Below, in pieces: positions 8,509 to 16,722 of a stretch of 64,000 bases of DNA. Under the pieces are notes generated by a model, which was not told where the DNA came from, did no database searches, and saw only the letters and a list, made by a program, of their open reading frames with translations. The translations under genes were made by a program, and so were the position numbers. The stretch comes from Candidatus Dechloromonas phosphorivorans (GTDB lineage: Bacteria; Pseudomonadota; Gammaproteobacteria; Burkholderiales; Rhodocyclaceae). Where the stretch lies: contig JADKIP010000012.1 of NCBI GenBank assembly GCA_016721185.1, positions 663,542 through 727,541 on the forward strand, given 5' to 3'. The stretch's first letter is position 1, and every line of letters begins with the position of its first letter.

Positions 8509-9561
8509 ATGAACACGCGTGGCCCCATTCTCCTTGCTCGTTACCTTGCGCTCGCCTGGTTCGGGCTGGTTGTTTACGGCAGCCTGCATCCGTTCACGGG
8601 TTGGCGTGATACCGGCATTTCGCCTTTGGCCTTTCTCGATGGGGGCTGGCCGCGTTACTGGACGGTTTTCGATCTGCTCGCCAATGTTGCGGTCTACGTC
8701 CCTTTAGGCTTCTTTTTGACCCTGGCCCTGCGCGGCTGGCCTGGGCGATTCACCGCACTGGTCATCGCCGTGCTGGTGGCGGGTGGTATCAGTTTCGCGC
8801 TGGAAACCGTGCAAACCTGGTTGCCGTCGCGCGTCCCCTCCAATCTCGATCTCGCTTGCAATACGTTGGGGGCGCTGCTTGGTGCGGTTGTCGCGCAAGT
8901 GGTTGGGCCGCGTGTTTTCGCCCGGATCGTGGCGCTGGAGCACAAGCTGATCGCGCCAGTTCCGCATGCCGAGCTGGGTCTGACGCTGCTTGGTTTGTGG
9001 CTATTGGTGCCGCTTTCTCCCGAAATCCTGCTCTTCGGGGCGGGTGATTTGCGCCATTTGCTCGGGTTTGCGAGTGACGAGCCTTTCGTCGCCGAAAGCT
9101 TCGTGATGATCGAGGCCAGTGTCACCGCCTTCAATGCCATCGCCGTCGGGCTGATCTTGCGCATGCTTTGTGCCCGTCTTTTGGTCGCCTACCTGATCGT
9201 GCCCTTTTATTTGGCGCTGGGGCTGGCCATTCGCACCCTGGCTGCGGCAATTCTGATCGGGCCGAGCGAGGCGCTGGCCTGGCTGTCACCTGGGGCCGAA
9301 ATGGGCTTGCTGGTCGCTGCGCTGGTTCTCGCCATCAGCCTTGCCCTGCCAGCAACTGCCCGCCTGATGTTGATTCCGTTGGCACTGATGTCCGGCACGG
9401 TGCTGGTCAATCTGGCGCCGCCCAACCCCTACTCGATGGCGGCGCTCGCCACCTGGCAACAGGGGCACTTTCTCAATTTCAATGGTTTGACGCGCTGGGT
9501 AGCTACTTTGTGGCCTTTCCTGACCCTGCCGTTTTTGCTGCTAATTGTGCGTCGACCGTAG
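8509..9561 (+). CDS. VanZ family membrane protein
   Basis: A 350-residue inner-membrane protein. The first half contains the VanZ-like pattern (DLLANVAVYVPLGFFLTLALRG, then ETVQTWLPSRVPSNLDLACNTLGALLG), and the second half adds several further hydrophobic segments. VanZ proteins were named from teicoplanin resistance, but homologues in Gram-negative bacteria have no established role. It is 15 nt downstream of the symporter and on the same strand, so it may be co-transcribed with it. Confidence 0.8.
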   Translation: MNTRGPILLARYLALAWFGLVVYGSLHPFTGWRDTGISPLAFLDGGWPRYWTVFDLLANVAVYVPLGFFLTLALRGWPGRFTALVIAVLVAGGISFALETVQTWLPSRVPSNLDLACNTLGALLGAVVAQVVGPRVFARIVALEHKLIAPVPHAELGLTLLGLWLLVPLSPEILLFGAGDLRHLLGFASDEPFVAESFVMIEASVTAFNAIAVGLILRMLCARLLVAYLIVPFYLALGLAIRTLAAAILIGPSEALAWLSPGAEMGLLVAALVLAISLALPATARLMLIPLALMSGTVLVNLAPPNPYSMAALATWQQGHFLNFNGLTRWVATLWPFLTLPFLLLIVRRP

Positions 9562-9622
9562 CCCTCTGGGGCGTTCCACGTGAAACCGGAGCGCCTATAA
9601 TTGGCGCCCCAAAGGAGAGTCC

Positions 9623-9931
9623 ATGAGCCACTTCAAACACCATGTTTTTTTCTGCTGCAACCAGCGCGAAGCTGGTGAAAGCTGCTGCAACGCGCTCGGC
9701 GCAACCGAGATGCAGACCTACGCCAAGGATCGCATCAGTCAGCTCAAAATGAAGGGTGCCGGCCAGGTGCGTATTAACAAGGCGGGTTGTCTTGACCGCT
9801 GCGATCAGGGGCCGGTGATGGTGATTTATCCTGAAGCCGTCTGGTACACCTACGTCGACAAGGAAGACGTCGAGGAAATCATTCAGGAACATCTGGTGAA
9901 TGGCCGCATTGTCGAGCGCCTGAAAATATGA
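9623..9931 (+). CDS. Thioredoxin-like [2Fe-2S] ferredoxin
   Basis: A 102-residue protein of the thioredoxin-fold [2Fe-2S] ferredoxin family. The cysteines expected for the cluster are present: CC near residue 10, CC near 20 and the C-terminal pair GCLDRC at about 54-58. It has an AAGGAGAG ribosome site before the ATG. Its stop overlaps the start of the hydrolase gene by 4 nt, suggesting coupled translation. The partner enzyme is unknown. Confidence 0.85.
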   Translation: MSHFKHHVFFCCNQREAGESCCNALGATEMQTYAKDRISQLKMKGAGQVRINKAGCLDRCDQGPVMVIYPEAVWYTYVDKEDVEEIIQEHLVNGRIVERLKI

Positions 9932-10566
9932 AAGTCGCCGAGGAAAAAATTGTCGTCGACGGCCCGGCGGGCAAGATCGAAGTGATCATGGAGCGCCCGG
10001 ACGCGCCACGCGGCATCGCCCTGATCGCCCATCCGCACCCGATGGGTGGCGGCGCCAATACCAACAAGGTTGCCTACACCTTGGCTAAAACCTTCGTTAG
10101 CCTCGGCTATGCGGCTTTCCGCCCGAATTTTCGGGGCGTCGGTGGCACTGAAGGCGAACATGATGAAGGCGTTGGCGAAACGGAAGACCTGCTTGCCGTA
10201 CTGGCCGAGGCTAAATGCCGCTGTGGAAACCTGCCGGTTGCACTGGCCGGTTTCTCCTTCGGCGCGTATTGCCAGACTCGCGTTGCCAAGCGCCTGACGG
10301 AAGCCGGTCATCCCGCGCAGCGTCTTGTCCTGGTCGGGACTGCCGCCGGTTTTGTCGAAGGCACTCGCCAGTACGATACCGAAGCCGTGCCGCACGACAC
10401 CATCGTTATTCACGGTTCCTCTGATGAAACCGTGCCGCTCGCCAATGTCTTCAACTGGGCCTTGCCGCTCGATGTGCCGGTGGTGGTCGTGCCCGGTGCC
10501 GACCATTTCTTTCACCGTCGCCTGCACCAGATTCGCGACATCGTTACCCGCGCATGGCGGCACTAG
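9928..10566 (+). CDS. Alpha/beta hydrolase
   Basis: A 212-residue compact hydrolase. HPHPMGGGANTNKV provides the oxyanion region, GFSFGAY is the nucleophile elbow GxSxG with Ser as nucleophile, and DHFFHRRL near the end supplies the catalytic His. This pattern matches the YkfC/CocE-like small hydrolase group found beside ferredoxins in betaproteobacteria. The substrate is unknown. It overlaps both neighbours (ferredoxin by 4 nt, NodI-type ATPase by 13 nt), so it is part of an operon. Confidence 0.85.
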   Translation: MKVAEEKIVVDGPAGKIEVIMERPDAPRGIALIAHPHPMGGGANTNKVAYTLAKTFVSLGYAAFRPNFRGVGGTEGEHDEGVGETEDLLAVLAEAKCRCGNLPVALAGFSFGAYCQTRVAKRLTEAGHPAQRLVLVGTAAGFVEGTRQYDTEAVPHDTIVIHGSSDETVPLANVFNWALPLDVPVVVVPGADHFFHRRLHQIRDIVTRAWRH

Positions 10567-11546
10567 GATCGGGCGTTGACTCTGTGGCACTAGCACCAGC
10601 CATTGATTCTGTGGCACCGGCCGCTGCCTCGATGGCACTGGTGGCTGATGAACTGCGCAAGACTTACGCCGGTACCGAAGTGGTTGCCGGTTTGTCCTTC
10701 GCCGTCCAACCCGGTACCTGTTTCGGTCTGCTCGGCCCCAATGGTGCCGGCAAGACGACGACCTTGCGCCTCTGTCTGGGCCTGACTGCGCCGGATAGCG
10801 GCACGGTCAGGCTCAACGGCTTGGCGATTCCGGCAGAAGCCCAGCAGGCGAGGGCGCGAGTCGGTGTCGTGCCGCAGTTCGACAACCTCGATCCGGATTT
10901 TACCGCCAGCGAAAATCTGCTCGTTTTTGGCCGCTACTTCGGCATTCCCGATGCCGAGATCAAGGAGCGCATTCCGCAACTGCTCGAATTCGCCAGCCTG
11001 AGCAGCAAGGCCGAGGCGCGGATTTCGACCTTGTCCGGTGGCATGAAACGGCGCCTGACGCTGGCCCGGGCGCTGGTGAATAATCCGGATATTATTTTTC
11101 TCGACGAGCCGACTACCGGCCTCGATCCGCAAGCCCGGCATTTGATCTGGGATCGTCTGAAGCAGCTTAAATCAGCCGGCAAAACGCTGATTTTGACGAC
11201 GCATTTCATGGATGAGGCGGAGCGCCTGTGCGATCGCCTGATCGTCATCGACCACGGCCGCAAAATTACCGAAGGTAGCCCACGGCAACTGATCGCCGAG
11301 CATATCGAACCGCAGGTGATCGAGGTCTTCGATGAAGCCGGTGGCGATCTGCCAGCCTTCGTGGCAAACCATCGCGGGCTGGCCGAGCGGGTGGAAACCA
11401 GTGGTGAAACAGTCTTCTTTTATTGTCGCGAACCGCGCGACTTGCTGGCCAAACTGGCTGACGCCCACGGTCTGCGCTACGTGCACCGGGCGTCGAATCT
11501 GGAAGACGTATTTATCAAGCTGACCGGCCGGGAATTGCGCGATTAG
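10554..11546 (+). CDS. ABC transporter ATP-binding protein, NodI/drug-export type
   Basis: Walker A GPNGAGKT is at 61-68, followed by the signature LSGGMKRRL and Walker B IIFLDEPTTGLDP; the C-terminal extension after residue 250 is typical of ABC-2 exporter ATPases of the NodI group. The first 26 residues (repeated SVAL/DSVAPA) are unlike the family, and ATG at 10632 (MALVADELRKTY) is an alternative start. The frame overlaps the upstream hydrolase by 13 nt. The permease partner is not adjacent. The best candidate is the NodJ-type permease at 30707, 19 kb away. Confidence 0.88.
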   Translation: MAALGSGVDSVALAPAIDSVAPAAASMALVADELRKTYAGTEVVAGLSFAVQPGTCFGLLGPNGAGKTTTLRLCLGLTAPDSGTVRLNGLAIPAEAQQARARVGVVPQFDNLDPDFTASENLLVFGRYFGIPDAEIKERIPQLLEFASLSSKAEARISTLSGGMKRRLTLARALVNNPDIIFLDEPTTGLDPQARHLIWDRLKQLKSAGKTLILTTHFMDEAERLCDRLIVIDHGRKITEGSPRQLIAEHIEPQVIEVFDEAGGDLPAFVANHRGLAERVETSGETVFFYCREPRDLLAKLADAHGLRYVHRASNLEDVFIKLTGRELRD

Positions 11547-11624
11547 CCGGGGCCAGGGCTTTCGTCCAGCGCCTGGCGTTCAGCGCAAACCTGCGTCGAT
11601 CATGAAAGTAAGCGCTGGCTCCAA

Positions 11625-11660
11625 GACCATAGATTCAGCGGCCGACCCTGCGGTCAACCC
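11625..11660. repeat. Dispersed GACCATAG...GGTCAACC repeat, copy A
   Basis: A 36-nt intergenic element beginning GACCATAGATTCAGCGG and ending GCGGTCAACCC. It matches copies B (15386), C (18378) and D (inside selO, 49435). The ends GACCATAG and CT(A/G)CGGTC are nearly inverted, so it can form a hairpin. The copy lies between the NodI-type ATPase and the pseudo-receiver gene. Confidence 0.6.
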
Positions 11661-11705
11661 AAAATTTCGTTAAAAAATGAGCCCCGATTATTTGCGCGGG
11701 TTAAC

Positions 11706-11729
11706 AAAAAACGGCCGCAGAAGCGGCCG
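11706..11729 (-). terminator. Rho-independent terminator of the pseudo-receiver gene
   Basis: Perfect 7-bp stem CGGCCGC (11712-11718) / GCGGCCG (11723-11729) with an AGAA-type 4-nt loop. On the minus strand it is followed by six Ts (11706-11711). It lies just past the stop at 11757. Confidence 0.85.
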
Positions 11730-11756
11730 CATGAAACTTGTCGGGCCGGCGCTCAA

Positions 11757-12218
11757 TCAGCCGAAGGAAGCGACCTGCTCGCGCGGTGCACGCTGGGCGG
11801 GTTGATCAACAAGCGGCGCAGCCTTGCGGGTAGCGAATTGGTGGACATTGCTCTTGTTGACGAGATAAGGGCGAAGCACCAAGCCCAGTTGCGTTGCCGA
11901 CATGCGCTGGTCAAACACCAGGTTTGCGCCGCAATCAAGCAGGCGGGCCGGCATGTTGCGATCAAAACGGCTCATCTTGGTGTAAGTCAGCAAGGGCGTA
12001 TGCGGCAACCAGCCGCGCAGGAAGACCAGCGCCGCAAAGGTGTCTTCAGGCAGCTCCGGGCCGACAATGACCAGCTGAAACTCTTCGCCACGCAACTGCT
12101 CTTTTGCTTCCATCAGGCTCTGCGCTTGCTGCAGAACGTACTGGTCACTGACCCACGACAATGCGTCGTCTACCAAGGCGCGCCGTTCTGAAGACGGGTC
12201 GACGATGAGAATATTCAT
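11757..12218 (-). CDS. Receiver-like protein lacking the phosphorylation site (pseudo-receiver)
   Basis: A 153-residue protein with the fold pattern of a response-regulator receiver (MNILIVDPSSERRALVDDAL at the start, then FQLVIVGPELPED). The residue at the usual phospho-acceptor Asp (DLVLLDxxLP) is Gly here. The second acidic residue after VD is Ser, and the conserved Lys near the end is replaced in NLVFDQRM. It is therefore probably not phosphorylated and may work by protein contacts. The last 35 residues are a Pro/Ala-rich tail. ATG at 12218 has GGAGGA upstream. It has its own terminator and no kinase nearby. Confidence 0.7.
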   Translation of the reverse strand: MNILIVDPSSERRALVDDALSWVSDQYVLQQAQSLMEAKEQLRGEEFQLVIVGPELPEDTFAALVFLRGWLPHTPLLTYTKMSRFDRNMPARLLDCGANLVFDQRMSATQLGLVLRPYLVNKSNVHQFATRKAAPLVDQPAQRAPREQVASFG

Positions 12219-12319
12219 GATTTCCTCCTCCAATGATGCTGAATTCGTAGCTTCGTTTTTACGAATTGGAGTGTAGGCGGCTAGTCGTTTGCCATCTATC
12301 GGCGTGAATAGGGATAAAA

Positions 12320-13903
12320 CTAGGTAGTTTCCCGGATGCCGGCATGGCGCGCCTGGCGCTGGGCCAAGGCTCTTGCGACGGAAGCGGGTGAGTTATCCCG
12401 CCCTTTCAGGTGGCCGGCCAGGCAGGACGGATTCGCTCGGGCGCCACTGGCCAGATAGTCAGCCAGCAAGCGCTGGCGAGCCTCTTCCACATCCAGCCTT
12501 ATCACCTGAGTCAGATAATCGAAAAGGCGGTCGACCAGCATTTCAGGCGTCAGGCCGCTGGTTTTTCCGGTGTTTTGCCAGAGCCAGTTGCTCCAGGCAA
12601 GAAAAGCCGCAAATGGTGACGGGCCGGCCAGCAGCAAAGGCAGGGTTTGCTTGAAGCGGCCCGAGTTGGCGAGCAGATCCCAGTAGCGGGCCAGCCGGGT
12701 GAAGCGTTGCACGTCCGCCGCATCGACTGCCCCGGTTTGCTGGATGGTGTAGGGCGGCTGGCTGTCGTAAACCATGCCGTGTTCGACGCTATGTCGGGCA
12801 ATCGGCGTGCCGCGCAGGCGTTTCAGCACGCCGAGCTGGATTTCATGCGGCTGCAGCGCGTACAGCCGGTCAAAGCCTTCGGCAAAACTGGCCAGCGTTT
12901 CGCCGGGCAAACCAAAAATCAGGTCGGTGTGCAGATGGGCGTGGCTGTGATTGACCAGCCAATCGACGTTGGCGCAAGTCTTGTCGTTATCCTGCCGGCG
13001 CGAAATTCGCTGCTGTACCTCGGGGCTGAAGGTTTGAATGCCGACCTCAAACTGCAGTACGCCGGGTGGAAAGCGGGCGATCATTTCCTTCAGGCGATCG
13101 GGCAAATGATCGGGAATGACCTCGAAATGCAGGAATAAATCGGGTGTCAGGCGGTCGAGGAAGAACTGAAGAATGCGCAGCGAGCTGTCGATTTTCAGGT
13201 TGAAAGTACGATCGACAAACTTGAAATTGCGCGCCCCGCGCTGATAAAGCCCTTCCAGCGCGGCGAGGAATTGCTCTAGCTCGAAAGCCCAGGCGGTTTT
13301 ATCGAGCGCACTGAGGCAGAACTCGCATTTGAACGGGCAGCCGCGCGAGGCTTCCACATATAAAAGCCGGTGCGCCAGATCGCTGGCGCTGTACTCGGCG
13401 TAGGGCAGGTTGATTTCTTCCAGTCCGGCCTGTTCGCCGCTGATCACCTTCATCAACGGTTTTGGCCCGTGCAGCAAGGCGCGGCAGAGTTTGGGGAAAC
13501 TGACATCGCCCCAGCCGGTAATCAGGTGATCGGCCAGCCGGACAATTTCCTGATCTGCCCATTCGTGGCTGACTTCCGGCCCGCCGAGCACGATTTTCAG
13601 GTCGGGCCGCGCCAGCTTGAGCTGGCGGATAACTTCCGTCGTCGCCGACACATTCCAGATATAAACGCCGAAACCGATGATCTGCGTACCGCGATCCGGC
13701 ACATCACCCAGTTCGGCGAGCAATGTTTCGACAATCTCCGTCGTCGGCCGGGCAATGGTGAATTCGCGCATCACGGTGCGGGCGCGCAGGTCGTCGCCGC
13801 CGTGGCGGGCCATGTTGGCCAGCAAATAACGCAAGCCCAAAGAGGCGTGAATGTATTTGGCGTTGAGCGTGCTCAGGATGATCGCGGGTGTGGTGTTCGG
13901 CAT
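12320..13903 (-). CDS. B12-binding-type radical SAM protein with C-terminal DUF4080
   Basis: A 527-residue protein: N-terminal cobalamin-binding-like Rossmann domain (about 1-150, AIILSTLNAKYIHASLGLRYL... VLGGPEVSHEW), then a radical SAM domain with the 4Fe-4S motif CPFKCEFC at about 195-202, then a C-terminal domain of the DUF4080 type. Such enzymes use S-adenosylmethionine and often cobalamin for methylations or similar chemistry. The substrate is not known. The classic DxHxxG cobalamin motif is not evident. It is a single minus-strand gene. Confidence 0.85.
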   Translation of the reverse strand: MPNTTPAIILSTLNAKYIHASLGLRYLLANMARHGGDDLRARTVMREFTIARPTTEIVETLLAELGDVPDRGTQIIGFGVYIWNVSATTEVIRQLKLARPDLKIVLGGPEVSHEWADQEIVRLADHLITGWGDVSFPKLCRALLHGPKPLMKVISGEQAGLEEINLPYAEYSASDLAHRLLYVEASRGCPFKCEFCLSALDKTAWAFELEQFLAALEGLYQRGARNFKFVDRTFNLKIDSSLRILQFFLDRLTPDLFLHFEVIPDHLPDRLKEMIARFPPGVLQFEVGIQTFSPEVQQRISRRQDNDKTCANVDWLVNHSHAHLHTDLIFGLPGETLASFAEGFDRLYALQPHEIQLGVLKRLRGTPIARHSVEHGMVYDSQPPYTIQQTGAVDAADVQRFTRLARYWDLLANSGRFKQTLPLLLAGPSPFAAFLAWSNWLWQNTGKTSGLTPEMLVDRLFDYLTQVIRLDVEEARQRLLADYLASGARANPSCLAGHLKGRDNSPASVARALAQRQARHAGIRETT

Positions 13904-14193
13904 CCCGCTATTTTGACATCCCCACGGCTTTCTAGCGCTGCACAGCGGTTTGCGGAAGGGCGTGACTGATTGCTGCGGTCAACCGGGTTATTGGCCGAAA
14001 AATGATTAATACACAGAAGCCGCTTGCTTTGCCAAATGCGCTGAAGGACTCAGACCGGGCGATGGGTGCTGGGTAGAATGGGACGGGCTATTTCATGGTC
14101 GGCACAATAAATCTGAACCTGGCATCTAAGGCCGGCGTCGTACCCAGCCGATTCATCCCCGCACCAAATCACAGCGTTAACCGGAGAAACCCG

Positions 14194-15348
14194 ATGTTGA
14201 ATTTCACATTCCACAATCCGACGAAAATTGTTTTCGGCACTGAAAGTATTGCCAAACTGAACAAACTGATTCCCGCTCAGGCGCGTGTGTTGATCCTCTA
14301 CGGCGGGGCCAGCGCCCAGAAAAACGGTACGCTGGATGAAGTCAAAGCGGCGCTGGGCCAGCGGCTGGTTCAGGAGTTTGGCGGCATCGAAGCCAACCCG
14401 ACTTACGAAACGCTGATGCGCGCTGTTGAGCAGGTCCGAACCGAGAAACTCGATTTTCTGCTGGCGGTAGGCGGTGGTTCGGTCATTGACGGCACCAAGT
14501 TTGTCGCCGCCGCCGTGCCTTTCGTGGGCGATCCATGGACGATACTTTCCGCCGGGGCAAAGATCGAAAGCGCCGTGCCGCTGGCGAGTGTGCTCACTTT
14601 GCCGGCCACGGGCTCGGAGATGAACAACGGTTCGGTCATCACGCGCAAGGAAACGAAGGCCAAACTGGCGTTCATGAATCCGCATGTCTTCCCGCAATTC
14701 TCGATTCTCGACCCGACGAAAACCTACACACTGCCGCCGCAGCAAATCGCCAACGGCGTGGTCGATGCCTTTGTGCACATCGTTGAGCAATATCTGACCT
14801 ACCCGGTGGGCGGCATGGTTCAGGACCGTTTTGCCGAAGGTTTGCTGCAAACTCTGGTCGAAATCGGCCCGAAAGTGCTGGCCGAGCCGGAAAACTACGA
14901 AAACCGGGCCAACCTGATGTGGGTTGCTACGCTGGCTTTGAATGGCCTGATCGGCGCGGGCGTACCTCAGGATTGGGCGACCCACATGATCGGCCACGAA
15001 CTGACCGCACAGCATGGGATCGACCACGCCCGCACGCTGGCTATAGTTCTGCCGTCCTTGCTCAATGTGCAGCGGGCCGACAAGCGTGCCAAGCTGCTGC
15101 AATACGCCGAACGCGTCTGGCAGATCCGCGAAGGTGACGAAGCGCAACGTATCGATGCGGCAATTCGGCAAACTGCCGAATTCTTTGAAAGCCTCGGCGT
15201 ACCCACCCGCCTCTCGGCCTACGGCATCGGCCGCGAAGCTATTGATACGCTGGTCAGCCAACTCGAAGCCCACGGCATGAAGGCACTCGGCGAGCATCAA
15301 AACATCACGCCGGAAGTCAGTCGGCGCATTCTCGAAGGTGCGCTTTAA
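14194..15348 (+). CDS. Iron-containing alcohol dehydrogenase, YqhD-like
   Basis: A 384-residue group III alcohol dehydrogenase (YqhD is about 387), an NADPH-dependent aldehyde reductase for short-chain and reactive aldehydes. Visible family features: MLNFTFHNPTKIVFG at the start, the nucleotide-binding GGGSVIDGTK, and the metal-binding His residues in the region HMIGHELTAQHGIDHA. The frame is open up to 14095, but ATG 14194 has a GGAG site and matches the family start. A hairpin terminator follows at 15431. A 416-codon antisense open frame over this gene is a high-GC shadow. Confidence 0.92.
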   Translation: MLNFTFHNPTKIVFGTESIAKLNKLIPAQARVLILYGGASAQKNGTLDEVKAALGQRLVQEFGGIEANPTYETLMRAVEQVRTEKLDFLLAVGGGSVIDGTKFVAAAVPFVGDPWTILSAGAKIESAVPLASVLTLPATGSEMNNGSVITRKETKAKLAFMNPHVFPQFSILDPTKTYTLPPQQIANGVVDAFVHIVEQYLTYPVGGMVQDRFAEGLLQTLVEIGPKVLAEPENYENRANLMWVATLALNGLIGAGVPQDWATHMIGHELTAQHGIDHARTLAIVLPSLLNVQRADKRAKLLQYAERVWQIREGDEAQRIDAAIRQTAEFFESLGVPTRLSAYGIGREAIDTLVSQLEAHGMKALGEHQNITPEVSRRILEGAL

Positions 15349-15385
15349 GCAGGCGCGGCTTTAGCGGAGATGCGTGGATTGCCGG

Positions 15386-15420
15386 GGCCATAGAAGCAAG
15401 GCTAGCCTTACGGTCAACCG
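15386..15420. repeat. Dispersed repeat, copy B
   Basis: GGCCATAGAAGCAAGGCTAG... ending ACGGTCAACC. It matches copies A, C and D. In copies B and C the similarity continues into the adjacent AAAAAGGC stretch and the GGCGCATCGTTG hairpin, so these two share a unit of about 75 nt. Confidence 0.65.
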
Positions 15421-15430
15421 GGAAAAAGGC

Positions 15431-15463
15431 AAAAAATGGCGCATCGTTGGATGCGCCATTTTT
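15431..15463. terminator. Bidirectional terminator between alcohol dehydrogenase and DUF2442 gene
   Basis: Stem AAAATGGCGCATC / GATGCGCCATTTT with a 4-nt GTTG loop and A/T runs on both sides. It sits between two convergent genes, so it can serve both. Confidence 0.8.
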
Positions 15464-15484
15464 GGTTTTGCAAGTTCGCGGTTG

Positions 15485-15742
15485 TCAAGAACGGTTGCGA
15501 CCGTCCTCGTTTATTGGCACCGAACGGTCAAAAAGTGTTTCGGGGGCGATGTCCAGATCACCCGGCCAACACACGGTATCCAAACTCACAAAGGCCTGGT
15601 TGAATAATGACAAATCCTGCAAGCGCGTGAATATGCCGCGATTCAAATAGGGGCGGGCATCGAACAAACGGTGGTCGCCGGTACTAAACCAGAGTTCCAG
15701 CGAGAAATCTTCTCTCGGTTTTACACGGATGACAGCTTCCAT
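15485..15742 (-). CDS. DUF2442 domain protein
   Basis: An 85-residue protein with the DUF2442 pattern: VIRVKPREDFSLELWFSTGDHRLFDARPYL, then a C-terminal WPGDLDIAPETLFDRS. It lies 8 nt downstream of the DUF4160 gene. DUF4160 and DUF2442 genes are frequently paired and have been proposed as toxin-antitoxin modules; which partner would be the toxin is not clear from sequence. Confidence 0.8.
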   Translation of the reverse strand: MEAVIRVKPREDFSLELWFSTGDHRLFDARPYLNRGIFTRLQDLSLFNQAFVSLDTVCWPGDLDIAPETLFDRSVPINEDGRNRS

Positions 15743-15750
15743 GATCCCTC

Positions 15751-16020
15751 CTAGCGCAGTGGATCGATGGCGAAAGGCGCTTGACCATTAACCGCCAACT
15801 CCCAGTCAGCCAGTAGCGATTCGCGATGAATTTCAATCCACGCCTGGACCAGGCGGGTTTTGGCAATTGGAATTTCTCCACTCAGAACCGCTGCATCCAG
15901 AATGGAAAATGAAGCCTCCTGCCCCTGATATTTGGCATGAATATGCGGCAGTTTGTGCCGCTCATCATCATAAAAATAGAGGCAGATGATGATGCCGTAA
16001 AACATGCTGATGGTCGGCAT
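15751..16020 (-). CDS. DUF4160 domain protein
   Basis: An 89-residue protein (MPTISMFYGIIICLYFYDDERHKLPHIHAKYQGQEASFSI...), closely following the DUF4160 pattern with the conserved HxPHIHAxY. ATG 16020 is chosen over upstream codons because GGAG precedes it at a good distance and the family starts there. It forms a two-gene unit with the DUF2442 gene. A toxin-antitoxin role is inference from the family pairing. Confidence 0.82.
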   Translation of the reverse strand: MPTISMFYGIIICLYFYDDERHKLPHIHAKYQGQEASFSILDAAVLSGEIPIAKTRLVQAWIEIHRESLLADWELAVNGQAPFAIDPLR

Positions 16021-16125
16021 GGTGAACTCCAAAATTGACGCCAACAGTATAGCAATCGCCAGCCCGAGGCCATTTAGATCCGGGTGGAAAAGAAACGCTA
16101 TGACGTGCCGGCGTCCGTTTTAAGT

Positions 16126-16719
16126 TCAGATCCCCGGCATCGGAATAAATCCCGGCAAGGCTTTGATCCGCGCTATCCACTGACGGATGTTCGGATAGGC
16201 TTCCAGCGAAATGCCGCCTTCCGGGGCCAGCGCGACGTAGGGCATGACGGCGCAGTCGGCGATGGTCGGCCGGCCCAGCGCCAGCCATTGATGAGCAGCC
16301 AGATGCGCTTCGATCAGCGGCAGAATGCGGGCGGCGCGCTCCAGCGTATTGGCCTTGTCGATGGCGTAGCCGAATTTATCGGCGAGGCGGGCTGCACATG
16401 GGCCGTTCTGGAGTTCATTGGCGGATGTCGACAGCCATTGCATGACCTCGCCCAGCCCGGTGGCATCGCGCGGTAGCCAGTTTTCATCGCCGTATTGCGC
16501 CGCGAGATAAACCAGAATGGCTTGCGAATCGCGCAAGACGACTTTGCCATCCTCCAGAATCGGCAACTCGCCCCACGGGTTCAGGTTGGTGAGGGGCGGG
16601 CGCTTGTGTTCGCCGCCCATGAAGTCCACCGGCACCATTTCCAACGGAATCTTTGCCAACGCCGCAAACAGGCGAACCTTGTAGCAGTTCCCGGAGAGTT
16701 CCAGATCGTACAGTTTCAT
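16126..16719 (-). CDS. Glutathione S-transferase family protein
   Basis: A 197-residue GST. The N-terminal thioredoxin-like domain (MKLYDLELSGNCYKVRLFAALAKIPLEMVPVD) includes LPILEDGKVVLRDSQAILVYLA, the glutathione-binding Glu/Asp-Ser step. The C-terminal half is helical with the N-capping ADCAVMPYVAL motif. It would conjugate or reduce electrophiles with glutathione. The substrate is unknown. It lies 3 nt after the PPOX-family gene on the same strand, so the two probably form an operon facing away from the LysR gene. Confidence 0.9.
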   Translation of the reverse strand: MKLYDLELSGNCYKVRLFAALAKIPLEMVPVDFMGGEHKRPPLTNLNPWGELPILEDGKVVLRDSQAILVYLAAQYGDENWLPRDATGLGEVMQWLSTSANELQNGPCAARLADKFGYAIDKANTLERAARILPLIEAHLAAHQWLALGRPTIADCAVMPYVALAPEGGISLEAYPNIRQWIARIKALPGFIPMPGI

Positions 16720-16722
16720 GTC

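Noticed and set aside
13971..13990. Further full copies of the dispersed repeat at 13971, 38580 and 61628
   Set aside because: Only the GCTGCGGTCAACC end is present in the first two; the third is coding sequence of the EVE gene (AAVNPYFD) and probably chance.
14050..15300. 416-codon open frame antisense to the alcohol dehydrogenase
   Set aside because: High-GC antisense shadow: no family similarity in the translation, no ribosome site, and it covers a well-supported gene completely.
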